Positions 1 to 8,696 of a DNA stretch of 64,000 nt are shown piece after piece (position 1 is the stretch's first letter; each line of letters opens with the position of its first letter). The stretch comes from JBHENC01 sp046262295 (GTDB taxonomy: Bacteria; Acidobacteriota; Blastocatellia; Pyrinomonadales; Pyrinomonadaceae), in assembly GCA_046262295.1 (NCBI GenBank), contig JBHENC010000005.1, positions 248,001 through 312,000 of the forward strand. The letters run 5' to 3'. The position numbers were made by a program, and so were the translations under genes. The notes below the pieces were generated by a model. It saw nothing but the letters and a program-made list of their open reading frames with translations. It made no database searches and was not told the origin of the DNA.

Positions 1-220
1 TGTCGGGGCTGTTGTGCGAGATGAAGAGCACGAACTTGTCCGGCCTACGTTTTTCGCTACACTGTTTTATCTTTCCCTACAAAATTTACCTTCAATTCAT
101 CTTCACAAAACCGTTATTGCTTAACTTGCCACGCCTGATAGCTGTCAATCCGCGCAATCTGTTATTATCCGCAAGCGATATTCTATTCTTTAATGCGACT
201 CTAATCTTTCTGCTCCGATA
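1..220. other. Left-edge region, no gene assigned
   Basis: This stretch lies before the first permease gene. One forward frame is open from the window edge to a stop at 122-124 and could be the last 40 or so codons of a gene that begins outside the window, but its residues match nothing I recognise. The frame that starts at 12 and runs to 221 has no ribosome binding site and looks random. I see no clear promoter for the permease gene; it may be co-transcribed from outside. Confidence 0.4.
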
Positions 221-1213
221 ATGAAGCACAAGCTTTTCGGCCTGTTGCGCCGCGCCCTGATTTTGCTGCTCGTCGTGTGGACGGTCGTCTCGCTCGTCAC
301 GGTGCTAATCGAACTTGTGCCGGGCGATCCGGCGACTGCCGTTTTAGGCGAAGCGGCGACGCCCGAACAGATCGCAGACTTTCGTGAGCGGCATGATTTG
401 AATCGCCCGCCCTTCTTCTTCTCTTTTCCGCAAAACGAAAAAGGCGTGCGTGCGTTTCGCTGGCACGGCTTCGACAATCGCTACACGCAATACTGGCGCG
501 CCATCCTGCGCGGCGATATGGGCACATCCTTTCGCACGGATCGCCCGATTATTGACACCATCTTTGAACGCTATCCGGCGACCATCGAGCTGGCCGTCGC
601 CGCGCTGCTCATCGCCGTTTTAATCGCAATTCCGCTCGGCGTCGTCGCGGGAAAAAATCAGGGCACATGGATTGACAATTTTTCATCCGTGCTCGCGCTC
701 GTCGGCATCAGTCTGCCGAGTTTCGTGATCGGCCCGCTGCTCGTTTACCTTTTCGCCGTCAAATACCACTTGCTCGCGCCGTCAGGCCGCTTCGATTGGA
801 GCGATATAATTCTTCCGGCTTTCACTTTAGGCGCGGCGCTCTCGGCAATACTGACGCGCATGGTGCGCTCCAGCGTGATCGAAGAGATGGGCGAAGACTA
901 CGTGCGGACGGCGCGCGCCAAAGGCTTGAGCGAATCGAAAGTCGTTTACAAGCACGTACTGAAAAACGGTTTGATTCCGGTCGTGACGATCTTGGGTTTG
1001 CAACTCGGCGTGCTGCTCGCGGGCGCAATCATCACGGAGAAGATTTTCAACTGGCCGGGCGTCGGGTTATTACTAATTGATGACGGCATCGGCAAACGCG
1101 ACTATCGCCTTGTGCAGGGCTGCGTGCTCGTCATCAGCGTCACTTACATACTCGCCAACACGCTGACCGACATGATCTATCGCTGGCTCGATCCGCGCAT
1201 CAGAGTTTCCTAA
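221..1213 (+). CDS. Oligopeptide ABC transporter permease, DppB/OppB type
   Basis: Inner-membrane permease of a peptide/nickel-type ABC importer, 330 residues, the usual size. Residues 10-32 form the first membrane helix, followed by the long periplasmic loop typical of the OppB class, then five more helices. The cytoplasmic EAA loop is visible around residues 228-250 (YVRTARAKGLSESKV), which contacts the ATPase. The partner OppC-type permease lies at 2442-3257, but an acyltransferase gene sits between them. No OppD/OppF ATPases or substrate-binding protein are visible, so those are probably upstream of the window or elsewhere. The start ATG at 221 is the first in frame and gives a proper N-terminal helix. 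Confidence 0.9.
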   Translation: MKHKLFGLLRRALILLLVVWTVVSLVTVLIELVPGDPATAVLGEAATPEQIADFRERHDLNRPPFFFSFPQNEKGVRAFRWHGFDNRYTQYWRAILRGDMGTSFRTDRPIIDTIFERYPATIELAVAALLIAVLIAIPLGVVAGKNQGTWIDNFSSVLALVGISLPSFVIGPLLVYLFAVKYHLLAPSGRFDWSDIILPAFTLGAALSAILTRMVRSSVIEEMGEDYVRTARAKGLSESKVVYKHVLKNGLIPVVTILGLQLGVLLAGAIITEKIFNWPGVGLLLIDDGIGKRDYRLVQGCVLVISVTYILANTLTDMIYRWLDPRIRVS

Positions 1214-1246
1214 TCCTTTTCGCCTGTTACTATGCTTCGCTAGATA

Positions 1247-2389
1247 ATGACGCCATCACACAGACTTGTGTCCATTGATTTTCTGCGCGGGTGCGCGGCG
1301 CTGGGTGTAGTGCTGACTCATTCCCTGCATGGCGGGCAAACGGATTTCTCGACGCCGACACGCTTGTATTTTTGGTTTGACGCTATTGTGAGCCAGGGCG
1401 TGTTGGGCGTGCCCTTGTTCTTCGTCATTTCAGGCTTTTGCATACATCAACGGTGGGCAAAGCAATATGCTGTATCCAATCGAACGGAGTTGGATTTTTT
1501 CGCGTTCTGGCGCCGGCGTATGCGCAGATTATATCCGCCTTATGTAATCGTGTTGTGCATCGGCATGGCGTTTGTTGTGGCGGGCTACTTGCTTCTGGGC
1601 AGAGCAGGGTTTTACCCGGAGCCGCGCGCGCGCTGGATTGCAATTGACTTCGTCGCTCATTTGTTGATGCTACATGGTTTTCATCCGCTGCTGGATGCGG
1701 GCGGCAACAATCCGCAGATGTGGACGTTGGCCCGCGAAGAGTATTTCTACATTATGTATTTCCCTTTGCTGGCATGGCGGCGCGCGTTATCGCTGGCGGG
1801 CGCTGTCGCGTGCGTGCTGATTCTGGGACTGGCGTTTCCCTTTATGATGCGCTTCATATTGCCGGAAGCTTCAAACTGGTGGACGCTTATCAATTATTCC
1901 GCTCCGGTGCTATGGATTCAGTGGTGTCTGGGCATGGTTGCGGTAGAGGCCTACTACGACATCATCAAGCTTCCGCGCTGGTGTCGCGTGCTCTGGATGG
2001 TTTTCATCTGGTTCATCGCATTCAAGATAAGCGTGATTTATTTTCAGCCGCTTTCAACCTTCTGCATTGGCATGACCTTTTTTACTTTGCTTAATTACTG
2101 CGTTACGCTGGAACGCAACCAACGCTGGCGCAATTATCGTTTGGTAATATGGCTCGCTAATGTAGGTTTATTCTCCTATTCACTATACTTGATTCATTAT
2201 CTGGTAATTGACTTGTTAACTAGGCTAACGGGAGTTGTGGCCTTGCCCGCCGACATCTGGCGATCAGTGGTTGGCATGGCTATTAAGACAGCGGCCTGCA
2301 TTTACATTGCGAAGCTATTCTTCAATCAGGTAGAGCGCCACTTTCTAAACTCCAAAGCAAATTTCCGAACCTCGAAGGTAGTCGAATAG
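1247..2389 (+). CDS. Acyltransferase 3 family membrane protein
   Basis: Integral membrane O-acyltransferase of the Acyltransferase_3 (OafA/NodX-like) family, 380 residues with about ten hydrophobic segments. The family's N-terminal features are visible: SIDFLRGCAALGVVLTHS with the conserved His near residue 25, and PLFFVISGFCIHQR near residues 60-73 where the family has FFxxSGFL. Members move acetyl or other acyl groups to cell-surface sugars. It begins 33 bases after the OppB-type gene and ends 52 bases before the OppC-type gene, an odd place for it. Its base composition looks richer in A and T than the flanking permease genes, which hints at insertion or transfer. The acceptor cannot be told from sequence. 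Confidence 0.88.
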   Translation: MTPSHRLVSIDFLRGCAALGVVLTHSLHGGQTDFSTPTRLYFWFDAIVSQGVLGVPLFFVISGFCIHQRWAKQYAVSNRTELDFFAFWRRRMRRLYPPYVIVLCIGMAFVVAGYLLLGRAGFYPEPRARWIAIDFVAHLLMLHGFHPLLDAGGNNPQMWTLAREEYFYIMYFPLLAWRRALSLAGAVACVLILGLAFPFMMRFILPEASNWWTLINYSAPVLWIQWCLGMVAVEAYYDIIKLPRWCRVLWMVFIWFIAFKISVIYFQPLSTFCIGMTFFTLLNYCVTLERNQRWRNYRLVIWLANVGLFSYSLYLIHYLVIDLLTRLTGVVALPADIWRSVVGMAIKTAACIYIAKLFFNQVERHFLNSKANFRTSKVVE

Positions 2390-2441
2390 ACTACGATCTT
2401 GATTCAGCGATTGTTGAAGATAGACGTATTGCTGTTGAATT

Positions 2442-3257
2442 ATGAATCGTTTAGCCATCTTCGGATTCATTGTTGTCGCACTATTAATTCTGACCGCGAT
2501 CTTCGCGCCGTTCATTGCGACGCAGGATGTCGGGGCGACCAACCTTGCGATACGGTATTTGCCGCCTTCGGGCGCGCATTGGTTCGGGACGGATGCGACG
2601 GGGCGCGACGTGTTCGCGCGAGTGGTTTACGGCGCACGCATTTCGCTTCGTGTGGGCATCGTCGTCGTCTCGGTGTCGGCGATTATCGGGACGGCGCTCG
2701 GTGCGCTCGCGGGCTTTTACGGCGGATGGTTTGATCGCATCATGTCGGGCTACGTGTTCAATGTGTTCCTCGCTTTTCCCGGCCTCTTGCTCGCCATTGC
2801 GCTCGTTGCTTTTCTCGGCGCAGGTATCGGTAAGTTAATCTTTGCGTTGTGCGTAATCGGTTGGGTGGGTTACGCGCGGTTGATTCGCGGGCAGGTCTTG
2901 AAGGTGCGCGAAAGAGATTTCGTGCAGGCGGCGCGGGCGCTCGGCGCAAGCAATATGCGGATTCTCATCCTTCACATACTGCCGAACGCGATTCAGCCGC
3001 TGATCGTGCAGGCGAGTCTGGGCATGGCGGGCGCGGTGCTCTCCGAAGCGGCGCTCTCGTTTCTGGGTCTCGGCGTGCCGCCGCCCGCGCCTTCGTGGGG
3101 CGTGATGATCGAAGAAGCACGCGGACTAGAGACCTTGCAGTTTGCGCCGCACGCGCTCATCTTTCCTGGCCTCGCCATTGCGCTGACCGTGCTTGCCTTC
3201 AACTTTATAGGCGACGGGCTACGCGAATACCTAGACCCGCGCCAACGCAAACGCTAA
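2442..3257 (+). CDS. Oligopeptide ABC transporter permease, DppC/OppC type
   Basis: Second inner-membrane permease of the peptide importer, 271 residues, the DppC/OppC size. An N-terminal helix (residues 4-25) is followed by the periplasmic motif HWFGTDATGRDVFARVVYGAR, diagnostic of OppC-class proteins, then five helices. The EAA loop is near residues 153-180 (FVQAARALGASNMRI). It should form a heterodimer with the permease at 221-1213. The intervening acyltransferase gene does not change reading direction, so one transcript could still carry all three. No strong Shine-Dalgarno sequence is visible before the ATG at 2442. Confidence 0.9.
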   Translation: MNRLAIFGFIVVALLILTAIFAPFIATQDVGATNLAIRYLPPSGAHWFGTDATGRDVFARVVYGARISLRVGIVVVSVSAIIGTALGALAGFYGGWFDRIMSGYVFNVFLAFPGLLLAIALVAFLGAGIGKLIFALCVIGWVGYARLIRGQVLKVRERDFVQAARALGASNMRILILHILPNAIQPLIVQASLGMAGAVLSEAALSFLGLGVPPPAPSWGVMIEEARGLETLQFAPHALIFPGLAIALTVLAFNFIGDGLREYLDPRQRKR

Positions 3258-3279
3258 GACACAAGCGACGCTCATTTTT

Positions 3280-4392
3280 ATGCCTTCAATCGCCACAACC
3301 GACGAAACCAAAGAGCGAATCTCTACGGCAAGAGCGACGGATGCAGCCCGTTCAGAAGCGCAGACAGCGGCGCGCATCGCCGTGTCGGTCAGTCATCTCT
3401 CGAAGACGTATGCGCCGCCGCTCATGCGTCTTAAACACTTTCTACGTCGCCCGACGAAGCCGCCCGTCCAAGCGTTGCGCGATGTCACGTTTGACATCCA
3501 CGCGGGCGAAATCTTCGGATTAATCGGGCGCAACGGCGCGGGTAAAACGACGCTCACGAAGATCATTGCGACGCTTGTGCAGCCGACTTCCGGCACGGTC
3601 AGCGTCAACGGTTACGACAGCGTGCGCGATGAACAGGAAGTGCGCCGCCGGATTGGTCTCGCCACTGCTGAAGAGCGCAGCTTTTACTGGCGATTGACGG
3701 CGGAGCAAAATCTTCTTTTCTTCGCGCGGCTCTACGGCCTCAGCGACCGCTTCGCGCGCGTGCGCATCGCAGAGCTTTTCGCGCAACTCGAATTTGAAGA
3801 TTTAGCGCGGCGGCGTTTCGGCGAACTTTCGACCGGCAATAAACAAAGGCTATCAGTGGCGCGGGCGCTGCTTGCATCGCCGCCCGTGCTGTTGCTGGAC
3901 GAACCGACGCGCTCGCTCGATCCGCTGGCTGCCGCGAGCCTTCGTTCATTAATCGCTTCGCTGGCGCGGCAGCAACCGCCCGTCTCCATTCTCTTAACTT
4001 CGCACAATCTGGCGGAAGTCGAAGAGCTGTGCCGCCGCGTCGCGGTGATCGGCGGCGGCAAAATTCGCGCGCTCGATACGCCGGAGAACTTACGCGCACC
4101 GAATCAGAGAACCGCGCGCATTCGGCTGACCGTTCGCGTCGCATTGCACGAGAATCTCCAACACGCCTTCGCAGGCCAATTCGATAGTTTGGAAACAACG
4201 CCGCAAGGAGAATCAATCATCTTCAGTTTCCTGTGTGAGACAGGCGACGACCAACTCGATAAAGCTCTGCGGATCGTTCACAAACACGGAGGCCGCGTGA
4301 TTAATCTTGAGACGGAACGGGCGACGCTGCTTGATGTGCTGGAGAGCTACGCGCACGAAGAGGAAGGCGCACAAAGGAAAGTTGCGTCATGA
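3280..4392 (+). CDS. ABC-2 type exporter ATP-binding protein
   Basis: ATPase subunit of an ABC-2 export system, 370 residues. After about 33 polar residues the ABC domain starts. Walker A is GRNGAGKT at residues 83-90, Walker B is VLLLDEPT around 203-210, and the switch His is in LTSHNLAEVEE. The signature motif reads LSTGNKQR (183-190) rather than LSGGQ, as in many drug/lipid export ATPases. A C-terminal extension of roughly 100 residues follows the nucleotide-binding fold. It overlaps the permease gene by four bases (ATGA), so the two are translationally coupled. The substrate is unknown; daunorubicin-type and polysaccharide exporters share this layout. Confidence 0.9.
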   Translation: MPSIATTDETKERISTARATDAARSEAQTAARIAVSVSHLSKTYAPPLMRLKHFLRRPTKPPVQALRDVTFDIHAGEIFGLIGRNGAGKTTLTKIIATLVQPTSGTVSVNGYDSVRDEQEVRRRIGLATAEERSFYWRLTAEQNLLFFARLYGLSDRFARVRIAELFAQLEFEDLARRRFGELSTGNKQRLSVARALLASPPVLLLDEPTRSLDPLAAASLRSLIASLARQQPPVSILLTSHNLAEVEELCRRVAVIGGGKIRALDTPENLRAPNQRTARIRLTVRVALHENLQHAFAGQFDSLETTPQGESIIFSFLCETGDDQLDKALRIVHKHGGRVINLETERATLLDVLESYAHEEEGAQRKVAS

Positions 4393-5207
4393 ACATTTTG
4401 ATGTTATTGCTGCGGCGTGTGCGTGCTTTCGTCGTGCGTGATTTTCAGTTGGCGATCAGCTACCGCGTCGAATTCTTTTTGCGCATCCTGACGATTCTGC
4501 TTGTCGTCACAACATTCTTTTTCATCTCGCAAATTTTCACGGGAAACGCCAACGTGCAGTTTACGCAGTGGCGCAATCCTCTGGCCGCGTGGATTACGGG
4601 ACTCGCCGTGCTTAACTACTTCATGACGGGCTTTTCGAGTCTCGCCAACGCGATTCGCGCCGAACAAACACAGGGCACACTGGAGAGCGTGCTGCTGACG
4701 CCGGTCAGCGTGCCGACCGTAATCGTGGCGAGTTCGGCATGGGACTTTGTGCAGGCGACCTTTTACTCTTTTCTATACCTGTTCTTCGGCTGGCTCTTTT
4801 TTGATGTGCATTACAAGGGAAATTTTCTGCTCGCGTTATTGTTTCTGATTCTAACGACGCTGGTGCTTGCATCTATCGGTATTCTCTCGGCAAGTTTTGC
4901 GATGGTCTTCAAGCGCGGCGATCCGTTCGGCGTAATTCTGGGCACAGGCTCGGCGCTGTTTTCCGGCGTCTTTTTCCCGACACAGTTGCTGGGTCAGGGC
5001 TTTGGTAGAGTTTCAAAACTTCTGCCGCCGACCTACGGGCTGGACGGCATACGCCGCGTGCTGCTCGAAGGCCAGACGTTTTCCGAAGTGCGCGCCCCGC
5101 TCGTCACGCTGCTGCTTTATCTCGTCGCGCTGCTTCCCTTTTCACTCTGGGTCTTCGGCCACGCCGTGCGCCGCGCCAAACGCGAAGGCAGCTTGATACA
5201 GTATTGA
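4389..5207 (+). CDS. ABC-2 type exporter permease
   Basis: Membrane partner of the ATPase at 3280-4392, 272 residues with six predicted membrane segments and the ABC2_membrane arrangement. The conserved stretch IRAEQTQGTLESVLLTPVSVPTV (about residues 90-112) is the cytoplasmic region of this family that contacts the ATPase. The start codon overlaps the stop of the ATPase gene. The likely role is ATP-driven export of a small molecule, lipid or glycan precursor. A heptad-repeat element begins about 20 bases after the stop. Confidence 0.87.
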   Translation: MNILMLLLRRVRAFVVRDFQLAISYRVEFFLRILTILLVVTTFFFISQIFTGNANVQFTQWRNPLAAWITGLAVLNYFMTGFSSLANAIRAEQTQGTLESVLLTPVSVPTVIVASSAWDFVQATFYSFLYLFFGWLFFDVHYKGNFLLALLFLILTTLVLASIGILSASFAMVFKRGDPFGVILGTGSALFSGVFFPTQLLGQGFGRVSKLLPPTYGLDGIRRVLLEGQTFSEVRAPLVTLLLYLVALLPFSLWVFGHAVRRAKREGSLIQY

Positions 5208-5230
5208 AGAATGATTGAAGTCAGGAAGCA

Positions 5231-5327
5231 AAGTCGAGAGTCAGGAGTCGAGAGTCGGGAGTCGAACACAACAGTCCGACTCACGTTCCTATGCCTTGAC
5301 TCCTGACTCCTGACTCCTGACTCTTTG
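5231..5327. repeat. Heptad tandem repeats in inverted arrangement (locus 1)
   Basis: Units of seven bases recur without gaps. The left arm has GAGTCAG, GAGTCGA, GAGTCGG and GAGTCGA (about 5236-5264). The right arm has TGACTCC three times and TGACTCT (about 5297-5326). The arms are imperfect inverted complements, so the transcript could form a stem of about 30 pairs around a 30-base loop. The element fills the gap between an exporter permease and the deacetylase ATG at 5339. A related element lies at 44058-44156. Confidence 0.85.
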
Positions 5328-5338
5328 GACTTCTATTC

Positions 5339-6283
5339 ATGCGCGTCTTTTATACACCGCGTTACTACGCGGATATCGGCGAAGGCCACGTTTTTCCGAT
5401 ACGCAAGTTCGAGCTTGTGCGCGATAGATTGCTGCGCGAAGGAACGCTCCAACTTGCGGAGCTAATCGAACCGCCGCCCGGGCTAATTGAAGATGTGTTG
5501 CTGGTGCATACGCCGGATTATGTGACGCGCTTGCGCGCCGGTACGCTGACCGAACGCGAACTGCGGCGGCTCGGTTTGCCTTGGTCGAAGGCACTTGTGC
5601 GGCGTTCGTTTCTGGCGGCGGGCGGGACGACGGCGGCGGCGCGATGGGCGCTTGAGAATCGCGTCGCGTCGAATCTGGCGGGCGGCACACATCACTCTTT
5701 CGCGGATCGCGGCGAAGGTTTTTGTGTGCTCAACGACGTTGCCATCGCGGTCGCCGTGCTGCGCCGCGAGCGTTTGATTGAGCGCGCGGCGGTCGTTGAC
5801 TGCGACGTTCATCAGGGCAACGGCACGGCGACTATTTTTGCCGGAGATGCGGACGTGTTCACGTTCTCGATGCACGGCGCAAAGAATTATCCGCTCTTCA
5901 AGGCACGCTCGACGCTCGACGTTGAACTGCCCGATAACACTTCCGACGCGGAATATCTGGCGACGCTCGCAGGGCATCTGCCGCAGGTCTTCGCGCACAA
6001 ACCTGATATCCTCTTTTATCTCGGCGGCGCTGATCCATACGCGGGAGATAAGCTCGGAAGGCTCGCGCTCTCAATCGAAGGTTTGCGGGCGCGCGACGAA
6101 GCGGTGTTGGCCGAATGCCGCACACGAAGCGTGCCGGTCGTTACGGTAATGTCCGGCGGATACGCCGCAGACATCAACGACACGGTGGAGATTCACTGCA
6201 ACACGATTCGCGCCGTCCGCAAGATTTTTGAAGGCGACGAAGCGCACGCCACACGCGAACGAGCGGAAGGCGCATTGATGTAA
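5339..6283 (+). CDS. Histone deacetylase family protein (zinc deacetylase)
   Basis: Arginase/deacetylase-fold enzyme of the HDAC/AcuC/acetylpolyamine amidohydrolase superfamily, 314 residues. The catalytic features are present: the His pair in GGTHHSF (about residues 117-123), zinc ligands in DCDVHQGNGTA and in GGADPYAGD, and the transition-state Tyr in SGGYA. The expected reaction is zinc-dependent removal of an acetyl group from lysine, a polyamine or another amide; the substrate cannot be told from sequence. The ATG directly follows the heptad-repeat element and has no clear Shine-Dalgarno sequence. The carotenoid-type desaturase gene follows after 16 bases, so they are probably co-transcribed. 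Confidence 0.9.
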   Translation: MRVFYTPRYYADIGEGHVFPIRKFELVRDRLLREGTLQLAELIEPPPGLIEDVLLVHTPDYVTRLRAGTLTERELRRLGLPWSKALVRRSFLAAGGTTAAARWALENRVASNLAGGTHHSFADRGEGFCVLNDVAIAVAVLRRERLIERAAVVDCDVHQGNGTATIFAGDADVFTFSMHGAKNYPLFKARSTLDVELPDNTSDAEYLATLAGHLPQVFAHKPDILFYLGGADPYAGDKLGRLALSIEGLRARDEAVLAECRTRSVPVVTVMSGGYAADINDTVEIHCNTIRAVRKIFEGDEAHATRERAEGALM

Positions 6284-6299
6284 GGGCGAGTTTTCATAC

Positions 6300-7769
6300 A
6301 TGGATATTACGGTTATCGGCAGCGGTTTTGGCGGGCTGGCGGCGGCGATTCGCTTGCAAGCGCAGGGGCACACCGTCACGATTCTTGAAAAGCGCGACAA
6401 GGCGGGCGGACGCGCTTACGTCTACGAGCAGGACGGCTTTGTGTTCGACGGCGGCCCGACGATCATCACCGCCCCCTGGCTGATACGTGAGCTGTTCGAG
6501 CTGTGCGGCAAGCTCACGGAAGACTACGTTAAGCTTGTGCCCGTTGATCCCTTCTACAACATTCGTTTTGAAGACGGCTCGGTTTTTCATTACAACGGCG
6601 ACCGCGATTTTCTGTTGAAAGAGATACGCAGATTTAACACGGATGATGTGGCGGGCTATCTGCGTTTTTTGCGTGCGACGGAGCGAATTTACAAGACGGG
6701 TTTCGAGTTGATAGACAAGCCTTTCACACGCTTCTCGGACATGATGCGCGTCGTGCCGGACATGGTGCGCTTGCAGTCGCACAAGTCAGTCGCGCAGTTC
6801 GTCAAAGGCTTCATTAAAGACGAACGACTGCGGCAGGTCTTTAGTTTTCATCCGCTCTTAATCGGCGGCAATCCGTTTCAGAGCACTTCCATTTATGCGC
6901 TGATACACAAACTCGAACAGGAATCAGGCGTCTGGTTTGCGATGGGCGGCACGGGCGCGCTGGTTCGTGGGCTTGTCCGACTCTTCGAGGAGATGGGCGG
7001 CAAATTAAGATTGAGCACGGAGATAGCAGAGATCGTGATAGACGAGCGCACGAGGCGTGCGACGGGCGTGCGTTTGAAGAACGGCGAAGTACAAAAGGCG
7101 GACGCGGTGGTGAGCAATGCGGATGTGGCCTTCACGTATCTACATTTAGTGCCCGCCCGCTTTCGTCGCAAACACACGAATCGCCGCGTCAAGAAGCTGC
7201 GTTATTCGATGTCGCTCTTTGTGATCTACTTCGGCACGAACCGCCGCTACGAAAACATCGCGCATCATGAAATTCTGATGGGGAGGCGTTATCAGGGATT
7301 GGTTGACGATATTTTCCGGCGTAAACATCTGCCCGAAGATTTCTCTCTGTACCTGCATCGCCCGACGGCGACGGATAAAAGCCTCGCGCCCGATGGCTCC
7401 GATAGCTGGTATGTGCTCTCGCCCGTGCCGCATCTCGGCGGCCCCACCGATTGGCGAACGAAGGCGCAATCTTACCGCGATTCGATTATCAAGTATCTCG
7501 AAGAACGCTATCTGCCAGACCTCTCGAAGCATATCGTGGCGGAGCATCGCATTGATCCGTTGCACTTTCGGGACACGCTGAACAGTCATCTCGGCAGCGC
7601 GTTTTCCGTCGAGCCGATCCTGACGCAATCCGCTTGGTTTCGCCCGCACAACTTGAGCGAAGACATCCCGAATCTATATTTTGTCGGCGCGGGCACGCAT
7701 CCCGGCGCAGGGCTGCCCGGCGTGATGAGTTCCGGCAAGATCGTCGCTAACATGATCGGCGAAGCGTAA
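6300..7769 (+). CDS. crtI: Phytoene desaturase family FAD oxidoreductase
   Basis: CrtI-type flavoprotein, 489 residues, the family's normal length. The FAD-binding Rossmann motif is at the very N-terminus (VIGSGFGGLAAAIRLQ, residues 4-19), followed by LEKRDKAGGRAYVYEQDGF. The C-terminal CrtI signature NLYFVGAGTHPGAGLPGVMSS is intact. Members dehydrogenate or isomerise carotenoid intermediates such as phytoene at the membrane. No phytoene synthase or other carotenoid gene lies nearby, so the exact carotenoid step, or a related polyene substrate, is not settled. It lies between the deacetylase and mtgA in one direction with short gaps. Confidence 0.88.
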   Translation: MDITVIGSGFGGLAAAIRLQAQGHTVTILEKRDKAGGRAYVYEQDGFVFDGGPTIITAPWLIRELFELCGKLTEDYVKLVPVDPFYNIRFEDGSVFHYNGDRDFLLKEIRRFNTDDVAGYLRFLRATERIYKTGFELIDKPFTRFSDMMRVVPDMVRLQSHKSVAQFVKGFIKDERLRQVFSFHPLLIGGNPFQSTSIYALIHKLEQESGVWFAMGGTGALVRGLVRLFEEMGGKLRLSTEIAEIVIDERTRRATGVRLKNGEVQKADAVVSNADVAFTYLHLVPARFRRKHTNRRVKKLRYSMSLFVIYFGTNRRYENIAHHEILMGRRYQGLVDDIFRRKHLPEDFSLYLHRPTATDKSLAPDGSDSWYVLSPVPHLGGPTDWRTKAQSYRDSIIKYLEERYLPDLSKHIVAEHRIDPLHFRDTLNSHLGSAFSVEPILTQSAWFRPHNLSEDIPNLYFVGAGTHPGAGLPGVMSSGKIVANMIGEA

Positions 7770-7810
7770 ACGGAACGCACCGCCCTAGCTTCCGATGTCT
7801 TGGTGAACGC

Positions 7811-8572
7811 ATGAGAATTTTTCGCTGCCTAACGAAAATCGTACTCGGACTGCTGCTCATTTTCGTGCTGTGGCTCGGTTATGAAGTTGTAACTTTTCCG
7901 CGCATCGCAGATTTGCGCGAGCATAATCCGCAGACGACTTCCTTGATTGAGACAAGAGCGGAGGAAGCGCGGCGGGGCGGGCAGCAGCCGAAGCGCGTGC
8001 AGACGTGGATTCCGCTTGAGAAGATTTCTGTAAACTTGCAGCGGGCGGTGTTGGCCGGTGAGGACTCGAACTTTACGACGCATCATGGTTTCGATTACGC
8101 GGCGATTCAGAAGGCCTGGGAGGAAGCGCAGCGCGAGGCGGCGAAGGAAGCGAAGGAAGAGGGCGACGATCAAACGAGTTGGATTCCGCCGATGCCGAGT
8201 TTCAAACGCGGCGCGTCCACCATCACGCAGCAACTCGCCAAGAATCTTTATCTCTCGACCGAGAAATCCTTTTTTCGCAAAGGCCGCGAGGCCGTCATCA
8301 CATACTTTCTCGAACGCGATCTGCCGAAGCGTCGCATCCTAGAGCTTTATTTGAACGTAATCGAATGGGGCGACGGAGTCTACGGCGCGGAGGCGGCCTC
8401 GCAATTCTATTTCAAAAAGTCGGCGAGCAATCTGACGGCGCGCGATGCGGCATTTCTCTCGGCGATCATTCCGAACCCGCGCACGGTCTTTAATCCACAA
8501 ACGAACCCGCGCCGCGTCGCACGCCGCCAGCGAATCATCATGCGCGGAATGCCTTCGGTTAAGTTGCCGTAG
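7811..8572 (+). CDS. mtgA: Monofunctional biosynthetic peptidoglycan transglycosylase
   Basis: Family GT51 glycosyltransferase that polymerises lipid II into glycan strands at the periplasmic face, 253 residues. One N-terminal membrane helix (about 9-27) anchors it. The catalytic Glu lies in AGEDSNFTTHHGFD; GASTITQQLAKNLYLS and the ELYLNVIEWGDGVYGAEAA segment are the other GT51 motifs. A charged insertion of about 25 residues (starting EEAQREAAKEAKEE) separates the first and second motifs and is longer than in enterobacterial MtgA. No transpeptidase domain is present. It is transcribed towards the pilus operon, and a terminator lies between. Confidence 0.92.
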   Translation: MRIFRCLTKIVLGLLLIFVLWLGYEVVTFPRIADLREHNPQTTSLIETRAEEARRGGQQPKRVQTWIPLEKISVNLQRAVLAGEDSNFTTHHGFDYAAIQKAWEEAQREAAKEAKEEGDDQTSWIPPMPSFKRGASTITQQLAKNLYLSTEKSFFRKGREAVITYFLERDLPKRRILELYLNVIEWGDGVYGAEAASQFYFKKSASNLTARDAAFLSAIIPNPRTVFNPQTNPRRVARRQRIIMRGMPSVKLP

Positions 8573-8627
8573 GGAAAGGGATGAGGCGGACAGTAAACAC
8601 TCGTTCGCGGCGAAAAACTCCGGTACA

Positions 8628-8663
8628 TAAAAAAAGCGGCTGCCTCTAATAAAGGCAGCCGCT
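8628..8663 (-). terminator. Rho-independent terminator of the pilus operon
   Basis: On the minus strand a 10-pair stem AGCGGCTGCC/GGCAGCCGCT with a 9-base loop is followed by a run of seven T. It lies 34 bases past the stop of the roadblock gene, the last gene of the pilMNOPQ transcript. Confidence 0.9.
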
Positions 8664-8696
8664 GATAGTTTGAAGCGAAAATCGAACTCGCTTCTT

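Noticed and set aside
12..221. Forward frame of 69 codons before the first permease
   Set aside because: No ribosome binding site, no recognisable domain, and it ends at the next gene's start. Probably random.
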